DNA of 64,000 nt from Verrucomicrobiota bacterium (GTDB lineage: Bacteria > Verrucomicrobiota > Verrucomicrobiia > Limisphaerales > JADJPG01), in NCBI GenBank assembly GCA_016713365.1, contig JADJPG010000003.1, forward strand, positions 62,001 to 126,000. The letters run 5' to 3'. The notes beneath the pieces are model-generated. The model made no database searches. It was not told the origin of the DNA and saw only the letters and a list, made by a program, of their open reading frames with translations. Each line of letters starts with the position of its first letter. The first letter of the stretch is position 1. This document shows, piece after piece, positions 15,632-23,564 of the stretch. A program made the translations under genes and the position numbers.

Positions 15632-16927
15632 ATGAAGACAAAAATCCTTATCCGCAGACTGCTGCTTGCCTGCTCGATGGCGATGCTTGCAGTCAACGTC
15701 AACGCGGCGCTGACCTGGCGGGTGTCCGTCAAGATCATCCTCGACAGCAACGGCAGACGCCCCACCGCAACGAACACCTACAACTTCAGCTCACCGGAGC
15801 GGATTCGACAGGAGTTCGCAGAATACAACGTTCTCCTCGATCGCATGGGATGGGGTTACCGCTTCGATTTGACCGAGATCGTGGAACTCACTGATGTCAG
15901 CTACTGGTACGATAAGAATGCTCGCAACGGCACGAACCGGGCTGAACTGGAATTCTCAGCCAAAGCCAACCCGACCACCTACGCCTATCGAAATGACGCC
16001 TTAAATGTGTACGTGAACAACAGCAGCTCCGGAGTGGCTGGACCGCATTTGCCGCTGCTGGGAGATCTCGTGATGGTCGGAGCGAACGGTTACTGGTCGC
16101 TCATTTTCCATGAACTCGGTCATGCCCTCGGGCTACCGCACACCCAAGGCTCGTGCGGCATGTGCAGTGAGGGATCGGATGAGTGCAAGAACGGCCCCGT
16201 CGATGACGACATCGCGGACACGGTGCTGGACCGCCAATGCTGGACGACCAATGACATCGCCATCCAGAACTTCGGCCGCGGTTACACCAGTCTTTCAGCA
16301 GACCAGCGGCGTCGGGTTCGCGATGTCTGGGAGAACATCATGTCCTACCACAATAGCGACACTGACAATCGGCTCCATCGCCTGACCCACGACCAATGGG
16401 AGATCGTGGTGGACTCTTCGAACTTCCAGCGTCGGAACGTCACCTCTGGCCGCAGCGTCTTCGTCAGCAACACCGGTCAAGGTGTGTCGCCCTGCAATCT
16501 CGAAACCCGCGTGCGGGAACTGGCGGAAAGTTTACCCGGCCCGGTGTCGTGGTACATCGATGAGTTGCTGCTGGACCCTCCCTCACCCGATCTCTTCCTC
16601 CGCCGTAACTGCCAGAACTTCTCGGTGGATCCACCGTTTCCAGCCCGGCCACCGGGTTATCCCAACAATTGGTCGTGGCCGCCAAACCTGAGCATCTTTC
16701 CGAATCCGCCGCCGGGTTATCCCTCAGACTGGCCGTGGCCGCCGATCGATCCGGCGCCCGTGCAACTGTGCATCGGTGGATTCAAGACCGTGAAGGAAGC
16801 CCTCGACTGCGGCACGTCCTACGGGGACCGCATCCAGATCAAGGCCGGCAACTACAAAGAAAAACTCCGCATCACGAAGCCGATCACACTCGCGACCGAC
16901 CGTGGCACGGTCGTGATTGGTCGCTGA
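15632..16927 (+). CDS. Secreted metzincin-type metalloprotease with a C-terminal beta-helix-like tail
   Basis: A 431-residue exported protease. A signal peptide is cleaved near NVNAAL (about residue 26). The zinc site HELGHALGLPH (HExxHxxGxxH) starts at about residue 160 and is followed by a Cys-rich insert and the Met-turn IMSYH, which defines the metzincin clan. A Pro-rich linker (NPPPGYPSDWPWPP) precedes a ~55-residue tail reading FKTVKEALDC then IQIKAGNYKEKLRI and ending TVVIGR. This resembles one or two coils of a right-handed beta-helix. The subtilisin of cassette 2 ends with a similar SVVIGKP tail. It sits 27 bp after the fibre gene and 12 bp before the next gene, so it belongs to one operon. 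It may process the fibre or external protein; the substrate is unknown. Confidence 0.82.
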   Translation: MKTKILIRRLLLACSMAMLAVNVNAALTWRVSVKIILDSNGRRPTATNTYNFSSPERIRQEFAEYNVLLDRMGWGYRFDLTEIVELTDVSYWYDKNARNGTNRAELEFSAKANPTTYAYRNDALNVYVNNSSSGVAGPHLPLLGDLVMVGANGYWSLIFHELGHALGLPHTQGSCGMCSEGSDECKNGPVDDDIADTVLDRQCWTTNDIAIQNFGRGYTSLSADQRRRVRDVWENIMSYHNSDTDNRLHRLTHDQWEIVVDSSNFQRRNVTSGRSVFVSNTGQGVSPCNLETRVRELAESLPGPVSWYIDELLLDPPSPDLFLRRNCQNFSVDPPFPARPPGYPNNWSWPPNLSIFPNPPPGYPSDWPWPPIDPAPVQLCIGGFKTVKEALDCGTSYGDRIQIKAGNYKEKLRITKPITLATDRGTVVIGR

Positions 16928-16939
16928 ACCAAAGATCCC

Positions 16940-17383
16940 ATGAAACGAAACCGCGCCTTGCGCCGCACCATCACGGGTCTCATTGCCCTCGCCGGCCTCA
17001 CCACCGCCGCCTACGGCCAAACCTATTCCATCGACTGGTTCACCATCGATGGCGGTGGCGGCACCAGCGCGGGTGGGAACTATTCGCTCAGCGGCACCAT
17101 AGGTCAGCCGGATGCCGGTGTCATGACCGGCGGCAACTACTCGCTTACCGGCGGTTTCTGGAGCATTGAGGCCATCAATACGCCGGGCTTCCCACGCCTG
17201 CTCATTGCTCCTGCGGGAGACAACGTGATCATTTCGTGGACGCCAAGTACAGCCGGATTCGTGCTTCAGGGGAATGGCAGCCTCACCGCAGCCAGCTGGG
17301 CCGATGCGCCCAGCGGAAGCACGAATCCGATCTCCGTCCCAGCCTCCGCCGCCGCGCGCTACTATCGGCTGCGCAAGCCGTGA
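16940..17383 (+). CDS. Small secreted 'GG-TS-Y' protein, cassette 1
   Basis: A 147-residue protein with a signal peptide (cleaved near AAYGQT, about residue 27). The mature N-terminus has two related repeats: GGGGTSAGGNYSLSGTIGQP and MTGGNYSLTGGFWS. Residues ~80-147 form a small domain starting LLIAPAGDNVIISW and ending AARYYRLRKP, with the W-x-x-A-x-S-G spacing seen in other secreted proteins here (the LOX-like protein and the gene at 37758). It starts 12 bp after the protease stop and is the third member of the cassette. No catalytic residues are evident, so it may be a structural or anchoring partner. The family is recognisable by pattern only. Confidence 0.65.
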   Translation: MKRNRALRRTITGLIALAGLTTAAYGQTYSIDWFTIDGGGGTSAGGNYSLSGTIGQPDAGVMTGGNYSLTGGFWSIEAINTPGFPRLLIAPAGDNVIISWTPSTAGFVLQGNGSLTAASWADAPSGSTNPISVPASAAARYYRLRKP

Positions 17384-17469
17384 ACGCGCGCAGCAGAGGC
17401 TGGGGTCGGTTCGGCGTTTCCATTGCCATTGGGCTGCCGTAAGCTGGACGCCGTCCAGCGAGCCCGTTC

Positions 17470-20400
17470 ATGTCGCCAGCGTCCGACAATCCAGTTGATT
17501 CACAACTGCAGCAACGCCGGGAAGAAATCCGGCGCAGTCTCGCCCGCGTCAACACCGCGGGCGTGGCCGTGGTGCTCGTCACCATTGCGCTCGCCGTGGC
17601 CGCGGCCGTCGGTGCCGCGCGCGCTTCCCGGCAGAGTCAGCTTGCTCGGGACGCCAACGAACGCGGGCGCGAGGAACTCTGGAAATCCTATCTCGCCCAG
17701 GCCCACGCGGGCCGGCTTAGCCGCGTAGTGGGCAGTCGCGCCGCCGGACTCGAAGCGATCACTGCCGCAGCTGCCATTCGGCCTTCCGTCGAATTGCGCA
17801 ACGAAGCCATCGCGCATCTCGCGATGCTGGACTTCGAGCCCACTTCCTTGGCGTGGACGAATGTTCCCAATCTCGGCCATTCAATCGTCGATCAGAATTT
17901 CGAGCGCTTCCTCGAATCGGATGGCGTTGGCAACATTCGCATCAGTCAGGTCCACAACCGGACGAACGCCTTCCTCCTGCGCGGCACCAACGGCACCATC
18001 CATTTTGCGTCATTCTCGGCCGAAGGACTTCTTCTCTCCGCCGTTCACTCGAATCGCCGTCTCGTCGTTTGGAATCTCGACGGACGCACGAACGCCTATT
18101 CGCACCCCGGCGTGACCTGGGCGCGATTCTCTCCGCGATTCGACCTCTTGCTCACCTTGATGAGCGATGATTCCGTGCGGATGCTGGAAGGCAGCACCGG
18201 ACGCGAACTCGCTTCCTTCCGACCCGGCGGTCGTCCCAGCATGGCGGCGTTCGACTCCACCGGTGATGAGATCGCCGTCGCCGTGCAGAACAAGCTCCAC
18301 CTCTGGAACTGGCGGACCGACACCCGCCGCGAGCCGTACGAAACCGATCTCAACATCTGGTCCATCGCGTGGAACGGCCATCTGCTGGCGGCGAGCGAAG
18401 GCTCCGGTGAAGTTCGCGTCTGGAATCTCCTCACCAAACGCTCGCGCCGCCTGCAAGCGCACCAGAACGCGTCCAACCACATCTTCTTCAACCCCGCGGG
18501 CGACCTGCTCGTGTCCACCTCCTACGACGGTTCGACGAAGTTTTGGGAACCACGCACCGGCGAGTTGCTGCTGTCCACCTCAGCGGGATTCGCCAATCAG
18601 TTCAGCCCGGACGGCCAGCGCCTGCTGTTCAGCACGCAGTCGGGACGGAGCATCTGGCGCGTCGTTCCGCCGGTGGGTACCACCTCGTTGAACTGCATGA
18701 GCGGCGCCTCCATGAACGTGTGGCACGTGGATTTCAGTCGCGACGGTCGCTGGCTCGCCGCCACGAAGGACGACAGCGTGAGCATTTTCGAAGTGGCCAC
18801 CGGACGGCGCGTCGCCCGACAGTCGATGAACCGCAGCCGGGCCGCGTATTTTCTACCGGGCGACACCAATCTCCTCGTCACCAGCACCCATCGCATCGGC
18901 TTCTGGCCGGTCACCGAAGACGGCGAAACGTCGAACAGCGCTCCGGCTTTTCGCTTTGGCAAGCGGGAGCTCATTGCGCTGACGAACATCAGTTACCTCG
19001 AACCCGGCGCGCTCAGTGTCGATCGCAAACGACTCGTCATCCCCATCAGCCAGAGCGAAGCCGCGTTGTTCGATCTCGAAACACGCCGCGAAACACTGCG
19101 GTTCGCGAACGCGATTCTGCCCAAGATGTCATCCCTCAGTCCCAATGGCCGCTGGGCCGTCACCGGAACATTTCACGGCCGGGGCATGACAGCGTGGGAC
19201 GCTGCGTCTGGCGCGAAACTGCACGACTTCAAGGATGGCAATTCATCAGCCTACTTCAGTCCGGACGGACGTTTCCTCGTCAACGCCGGCGCCAGCCACT
19301 ACCGCATCTACGAACCTGGCTCGTGGAAATTGCTCCACCAGATCCCGCGCGAAAGCGGCAGCGACCTCGCCAATCTCGCCGCGTTCAATCGCGACGGCAG
19401 CCTCATGGTGGCCATCAAACAATTGAACCGGGTCGAACTGCTCGCACCCGGCTCGTGGAATCTCGTCGCATCCCTCATTCCGCCCGATCAACAAGTCGTC
19501 ACCTGGCCGGCCTTCAGCGCGGACGGTGAATACCTCGCCGTCGCCACAGCGCAGGATCTGGTTCAGCTCTGGGACTTGAAATCGCTCCGCACCGAACTGG
19601 CCAGGATGGGATTGGATTGGGATTCCACGAAACCCGATGCGGCGCCGTCGATACCAGCCCGACCACCGCTGGCCTCCGGCGAATCTTGGATCACCAACCT
19701 AATTCTCCCGGTTTCCGTCGGGGTGCTCGTCGTGCTCGCCTGTGCGGTGTTCATTCGCCAGCGCCAGCGCCAGTTGCTCGGAGCCTACATGGAGATTGAC
19801 CAATTCGCCGAAGAACAGAAGCGTCAGCTCACCGCCGCTCAAACGGAGTTAATCCACAGTCAAAAGATGAAGGCACTCGGCACCCTCGCCGCCGGCATCG
19901 CGCATGACTTCAACAACCTGCTCAGCGTGATTCGCATGTCGAACCAGCTCACTGGCACGGCGGCAAAGGATAGTCCTGACATTCAGGAGAACGTGAGCGA
20001 GGTCGAGCAAGCCGTGCAGCAAGGCAAGAAACTCGTGCGCTCCATGCTCGGTTACAGTCGCGAAGAAGCAGGCGAACAAGGCCCGTTCGGTTTGCCGGAG
20101 CTCGTCGAGGACACCGTCGCGCTGCTCAGCAAACAATTCCTCGGCGGCATTGCGCTCACCTTGGAAATGGATCGGGATACTTCGCTCGCGCGCGGTTCGC
20201 GCAGCCGATTGGAGCAGATTCTCCTGAACCTGATCGTCAACGCCGCGGAGGCAATGGAAGGCGCCGGTTCGTTGCACATCAGCGTCCGGCAGGTGACTGC
20301 GCTTCCCGAGCAGCTCGTTCTGCGCCCGACGCCCGCGACTGTATTTCTCGAACTCAGTGTCGCCGATTCCGGGCCTGGCATCGCGCCGGAGATCCTCCCG

Positions 20401-20583
20401 CGCATTTTCGAACCCTTCTATACCACCAAACATCGCGGTGTGGTCCGCGGCACCGGCCTCGGACTTTCCACCGTCTACACAATGGCGGAGCAGGACGGCC
20501 TCGGAATCGCGGTGAATTCAAATCCTGGCGCCGGCACGCGGTTCAGCATCTTCATTCCAGTGAACGCCGAGATGCGGGTGTAA
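17470..20583 (+). CDS. Membrane histidine kinase with a WD40 propeller sensor domain
   Basis: A 1037-residue sensor kinase. Residues ~30-52 form a transmembrane helix (AGVAVVLVTIALAVAAAVGA). A helical stretch RELWKSYLAQAHAGR-like (seen as EELWKSYLAQAHAGR) follows, then a large WD40-type beta-propeller (about residues 120-720), a second transmembrane helix near 745-765, and a short coiled coil. The HisKA domain has GIAHDFNN with the phospho-acceptor His at about 812. The ATPase domain has NLIVNAAEAMEG (N box), DSGPGIAP (G1) and GTGLGLSTVY (G2). The propeller lies between the two helices and so should be periplasmic, probably the sensing module. A response regulator follows 72 bp downstream and cassette 1 lies 86 bp upstream. 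The signal is unknown. No receiver domain is fused. Confidence 0.9.
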   Translation: MSPASDNPVDSQLQQRREEIRRSLARVNTAGVAVVLVTIALAVAAAVGAARASRQSQLARDANERGREELWKSYLAQAHAGRLSRVVGSRAAGLEAITAAAAIRPSVELRNEAIAHLAMLDFEPTSLAWTNVPNLGHSIVDQNFERFLESDGVGNIRISQVHNRTNAFLLRGTNGTIHFASFSAEGLLLSAVHSNRRLVVWNLDGRTNAYSHPGVTWARFSPRFDLLLTLMSDDSVRMLEGSTGRELASFRPGGRPSMAAFDSTGDEIAVAVQNKLHLWNWRTDTRREPYETDLNIWSIAWNGHLLAASEGSGEVRVWNLLTKRSRRLQAHQNASNHIFFNPAGDLLVSTSYDGSTKFWEPRTGELLLSTSAGFANQFSPDGQRLLFSTQSGRSIWRVVPPVGTTSLNCMSGASMNVWHVDFSRDGRWLAATKDDSVSIFEVATGRRVARQSMNRSRAAYFLPGDTNLLVTSTHRIGFWPVTEDGETSNSAPAFRFGKRELIALTNISYLEPGALSVDRKRLVIPISQSEAALFDLETRRETLRFANAILPKMSSLSPNGRWAVTGTFHGRGMTAWDAASGAKLHDFKDGNSSAYFSPDGRFLVNAGASHYRIYEPGSWKLLHQIPRESGSDLANLAAFNRDGSLMVAIKQLNRVELLAPGSWNLVASLIPPDQQVVTWPAFSADGEYLAVATAQDLVQLWDLKSLRTELARMGLDWDSTKPDAAPSIPARPPLASGESWITNLILPVSVGVLVVLACAVFIRQRQRQLLGAYMEIDQFAEEQKRQLTAAQTELIHSQKMKALGTLAAGIAHDFNNLLSVIRMSNQLTGTAAKDSPDIQENVSEVEQAVQQGKKLVRSMLGYSREEAGEQGPFGLPELVEDTVALLSKQFLGGIALTLEMDRDTSLARGSRSRLEQILLNLIVNAAEAMEGAGSLHISVRQVTALPEQLVLRPTPATVFLELSVADSGPGIAPEILPRIFEPFYTTKHRGVVRGTGLGLSTVYTMAEQDGLGIAVNSNPGAGTRFSIFIPVNAEMRV

Positions 20584-20599
20584 CTGCGGAACGACAACC

Positions 20600-20625
20600 A
20601 GTGTGCGCGTCTCGCACACTATACA
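20600..20625. promoter_or_regulatory. Operator-like palindrome at the response-regulator promoter
   Basis: AGTGTGCG-CGTCT-CGCACACT (20600-20620) is a perfect 8-bp-arm palindrome with a 5-bp centre. Its core TGTGCG-N5-CGCACA is identical in arms to the site at 13666. It abuts a candidate -10 hexamer TATACA (20620-20625), with the gene starting at 20656. A DNA-binding dimer here would cover the promoter spacer, suggesting autoregulation. It also lies 17 bp after the kinase stop, but no T tract follows, which argues against a terminator. Confidence 0.6.
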
Positions 20626-20655
20626 AGTGCGCCCGACTTTCTAGGATGGACGCCG

Positions 20656-21315
20656 ATGACGGAACCGATGAGCGAACGAACCCTCGCCAACATTTTGATC
20701 GTCGAAGATGATCCGGTGCAGATTCGCCTCTACTCGAAGGCGCTGCGCGGCTACCGCCTCACCTGCGTCACCAGCGGGAGCGCGGCGCTGACGCAACTCG
20801 GCCAGCAAGTGCCAGATGTCATTCTGCTCGATCACGTTCTCGCCGATGGCGAATACGGCACGGACTTCCTCCCCAGGCTCAAGGACGCCGCCGCGCACGT
20901 GCCGATCATCATCATTTCCGGCACGCTCGATATCAAAGGCCGCCTCGCCGCCCTGCAAGGTTCGCGGTCGGCGCATTACGTGATCGAGAAGCCTGTGGAC
21001 GTCGCGGAACTCCAGGGCACCGTCCAGCGCGCGATCGACGAATGCGGCCTCGACGAAGCGGTGCGCACGCTGCGCTCACTCGAACGCGCCGAGAAGATCG
21101 AGAACAACGATCCAGAGCGCCGATTTACAGAGCGTCTCTCCCGCCAGAACGAATTACTCAAACGCCTGCGCGGCACCGGCACCAAGCCGAACATCACCCA
21201 CCTCGCCGACGAGTACAAAGTCTCGCGCAAAACCATCCTCCGCGACCTGCACGATCTGATTCAGCGCGGACAACTGGACGAGAGCATTTATCCCGAGTGG
21301 AAGGCGGAGTCGTGA
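20656..21315 (+). CDS. Response regulator, receiver plus C-terminal HTH
   Basis: A 219-residue two-component regulator. Residues ~10-135 are a receiver domain: ILIVEDDPVQIRLY supplies the acidic pair, VILLDHVLADGEYG the phospho-acceptor Asp, IIISGT the Thr/Ser switch and VIEKPVDVAEL the conserved Lys. After a linker, residues ~175-210 form a helix-turn-helix (THLADEYKVSRKTILRDLHDLIQRG) of the DeoR/HTH_11 look, so it should bind DNA directly. It lies just downstream of the WD40 histidine kinase, which is its likely partner. The palindrome upstream matches one upstream of cassette 1, so the regulator probably controls itself and that cassette. The start ATG at 20656 is used; an in-frame ATG at 20668 is possible. 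Confidence 0.85.
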   Translation: MTEPMSERTLANILIVEDDPVQIRLYSKALRGYRLTCVTSGSAALTQLGQQVPDVILLDHVLADGEYGTDFLPRLKDAAAHVPIIIISGTLDIKGRLAALQGSRSAHYVIEKPVDVAELQGTVQRAIDECGLDEAVRTLRSLERAEKIENNDPERRFTERLSRQNELLKRLRGTGTKPNITHLADEYKVSRKTILRDLHDLIQRGQLDESIYPEWKAES

Positions 21316-21325
21316 CTTGTGACTC

Positions 21326-21398
21326 GTGACTCGTGATGCGTGATCCGTGACGTTGTAAGGATATCCGTCTTCATCACGGATCACGCATCACGAATCAC
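21326..21398 (+). terminator. Long CGTGAT-word hairpin after the response regulator
   Basis: A perfect 20-bp stem, TCGTGATGCGTGATCCGTGA (21331-21350) with TCACGGATCACGCATCACGA (21374-21393), extends by GTGA/TCAC after one mismatch. The loop is 23 nt. The plus-strand 3' side runs into GCTTTTCTGTT, so it can terminate the regulator transcript. The same words form the element at 12805-12874, so this is also a dispersed palindromic repeat. Confidence 0.7.
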
Positions 21399-21442
21399 GC
21401 TTTTCTGTTCCCGCCTCTCGCCCTGCTGCATATCGTCTCGCC

Positions 21443-22240
21443 ATGACGAAGCGTCCCTCGCTCCCCATCGCGTTGACCATCGCCGGCTCCGACAGCGGCG
21501 GCGGTGCGGGCATTCAGGCCGATCTGAAGACGTTCGCCGCGCTCGGCGTTCATGGCACGAGTGCGATTACCTGTCTCACCGCGCAGAATCCTTGCGGCGT
21601 GACCGGCGTTCAAGCGGCAAACGCAAAGCTGGTGACCCAACAGATCGAAGCCGTCTTCGCCGAACTTCCCCCAACGGCATGCAAGACCGGCATGCTCTTC
21701 TCTACCGAGATCATTCGCGTGGTCACCAAGTTCTTCAGCGGATCGAAACGTCCGCCGCTCATCGTCGATCCAGTGATGGTCGCCACCAGCGGCGCTGCCC
21801 TGCTCAAGCCATCCGCAATGCGCGCCGTGCGCGAAGAACTCCTTCCACTCGCGACCTTGGTCACACCGAACCTCGACGAAGCCGAGTTGCTGCTCGGGAT
21901 CAAAATTCGCGACGAGGAAGATCTGAGAACCGCCGCACGAGAGATTGTCCACCAGTTCGGCTGCGCTGCTCTCGTCAAAGGCGGTCACCTGCGCGGCACC
22001 CGCGAAGCAGTGGATGTGTTCTTTGATGGCAAGTCGGAACTCCTGCTTGCCGCGCCGTTCGTGCGGGGAGTGTCGACGCACGGCACCGGCTGCACCTACT
22101 CTGCCGCGATTACCGCACATCTGGCCCGTGGCTCCACACTGACGGACGCCGTTTGCCTCGCGAAAGACTTCATCACCGGAGCCATCGCGGACAGCCAGCG
22201 CATCGGACGCCACTTCGCACTGAACTGGTTTCACGCCTGA
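21443..22240 (+). CDS. thiD: Hydroxymethylpyrimidine/phosphomethylpyrimidine kinase
   Basis: Phosphorylates HMP and HMP-phosphate to the pyrophosphate used in thiamin synthesis. The 265-residue protein of the ribokinase fold starts ALTIAGSDSGGGAGIQADLK, the ThiD signature, and continues with AITCLTAQNP, DPVMVATSGAALL and VTPNLDEAELLLG. The anion-hole motif is THGTGCTYSAAITA, with the catalytic region GTGC. The length is typical. It has a 127-bp upstream gap containing the hairpin repeat and no neighbour in thiamin synthesis; thiS is 18 kb away. A divergent ThiD-like pyridoxal kinase is possible but less likely. Confidence 0.93.
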   Translation: MTKRPSLPIALTIAGSDSGGGAGIQADLKTFAALGVHGTSAITCLTAQNPCGVTGVQAANAKLVTQQIEAVFAELPPTACKTGMLFSTEIIRVVTKFFSGSKRPPLIVDPVMVATSGAALLKPSAMRAVREELLPLATLVTPNLDEAELLLGIKIRDEEDLRTAAREIVHQFGCAALVKGGHLRGTREAVDVFFDGKSELLLAAPFVRGVSTHGTGCTYSAAITAHLARGSTLTDAVCLAKDFITGAIADSQRIGRHFALNWFHA

Positions 22241-22382
22241 GCAAGGTCGTGGTAATCCCTTGGCGGCATCCGCCGATGAAGAGGGATATGTTCGCGCCAT
22301 TGCTGTTCAACAAGAGACACGGCCCACCGGAGCTGCTTGAAGCTTGTCTTGCCCCCACGCTTTTCCCTAGCCTTCACGCTGC

Positions 22383-23564
22383 ATGACGAAGCCGTTTCAG
22401 CCGGACAACTTTATCGCCGCCAACGTGCGCAACATCCCGCGCTCGGGCATCCGCGACTTTTTCGACATCGTGCAGGGAATGAAGGATGTGATCTCCCTCG
22501 GCGTGGGTGAGCCCGATTTCGTCACCCCGTGGCACATCCGCGAGGCCGCCATCTTCGCGCTGGAGAAAGGGCGCACCGGCTACACTTCGAACCTCGGCTT
22601 GCTCAAGCTGCGCGAAGCCATCGCCGTCAGTCTCGAAAAGCACTTTAAGGTTTCCTACAACCCGAAGAACCAGATCCTCATCGCCGTCGGCGTGAGCGAG
22701 GCGATGGACATCGCGTTCCGCGCCGTCGTCAATCCGGGCGACGAAGTCATCTACCACGAGCCGTGTTACGTCAGCTACGCGCCGGGCATTTCGCTTGCGC
22801 ACGGAGTGCCGGTCGCGGTGAGCTGCAAGGCGGAGGACAACTTCGCGGTGCGCGTCGAGAACATCGAGAAAGTCATCACGCCGAAGAGCAAGGTGCTGGT
22901 GCTGAACTTCCCGACGAACCCGACCGGCGGCACGATGACGCGCGCCGAGCTGCAACAGATCGCGGACCTCGCCATCAAGCACAACCTGCTGGTGATGACG
23001 GACGAGATTTACTCCGAGCTGACCTTCGAGGGCGAACACACCAGCATCGCGTCGCTGCCCGGCATGGCAGAGCGCACAATCTTCCTGCACGGCTTCTCGA
23101 AGGCGTATGCGATGACGGGCTTCCGCATCGGCTACGCGTGTGGTCCGGTGGAGATCATCGAGGCGATGATGAAGATCCACCAATACTCGATGCTTTGCGC
23201 CAGCATCATCAGCCAGGAAGCCGCATTGGAGGCGATCCAATACGGCGAACCGGACACCATCGAGATGCGCGACCAGTATCGACTGCGCCGGAACTTCATC
23301 GTCGATGCGCTGAACAAGATGGGCCTGAAGTGCCATCTGCCGCGCGGCTCGTTCTACGCGTTCCCGAACATCACCTCGACCGGTCTCAACTCAAAAGACT
23401 TCGCCGTGCGCTTACTGCAGGAAGAGAAAGTGGCGTGCGTGCCCGGCAGCGCGTTTGGTCCAAGCGGCGAAGGTTTCCTGCGCTGCTGCTTCGCGACGTC
23501 GTTGGAGCAAATCCAGACGGCGATGGAGCGGATGGCGAAGTTTGTGGAGCGGGTCAGGAAGTAA
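22383..23564 (+). CDS. PLP-dependent aminotransferase class I/II (aspartate aminotransferase-like)
   Basis: A 393-residue fold-type I aminotransferase. Visible landmarks are ISLGVGEPDFVTP, the glycine/aromatic region GRTGYTSNLG, the PLP-phosphate segment VGVSEAMDIAFRA, NFPTNPTGGTM, the Asp of MTDEIYSEL, and the Schiff-base lysine in HGFSKAYAMTGFRIGY. The C-terminal arginine for the carboxylate is in LRCCFATSLEQ. Overall it resembles AspC/PatA-type enzymes acting on aspartate or aromatic amino acids; the exact substrate is not determinable. The upstream gap of 142 bp has no recognised element. Its 3' end overlaps the convergent membrane-protein gene by 11 bp. Confidence 0.9.
   Translation: MTKPFQPDNFIAANVRNIPRSGIRDFFDIVQGMKDVISLGVGEPDFVTPWHIREAAIFALEKGRTGYTSNLGLLKLREAIAVSLEKHFKVSYNPKNQILIAVGVSEAMDIAFRAVVNPGDEVIYHEPCYVSYAPGISLAHGVPVAVSCKAEDNFAVRVENIEKVITPKSKVLVLNFPTNPTGGTMTRAELQQIADLAIKHNLLVMTDEIYSELTFEGEHTSIASLPGMAERTIFLHGFSKAYAMTGFRIGYACGPVEIIEAMMKIHQYSMLCASIISQEAALEAIQYGEPDTIEMRDQYRLRRNFIVDALNKMGLKCHLPRGSFYAFPNITSTGLNSKDFAVRLLQEEKVACVPGSAFGPSGEGFLRCCFATSLEQIQTAMERMAKFVERVRK

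Noticed and set aside
20600..20620. Palindrome after the histidine kinase read as a terminator
   Set aside because: There is no T tract on either side and the core is identical to the operator-like site at 13666, so a regulatory site is the better reading.
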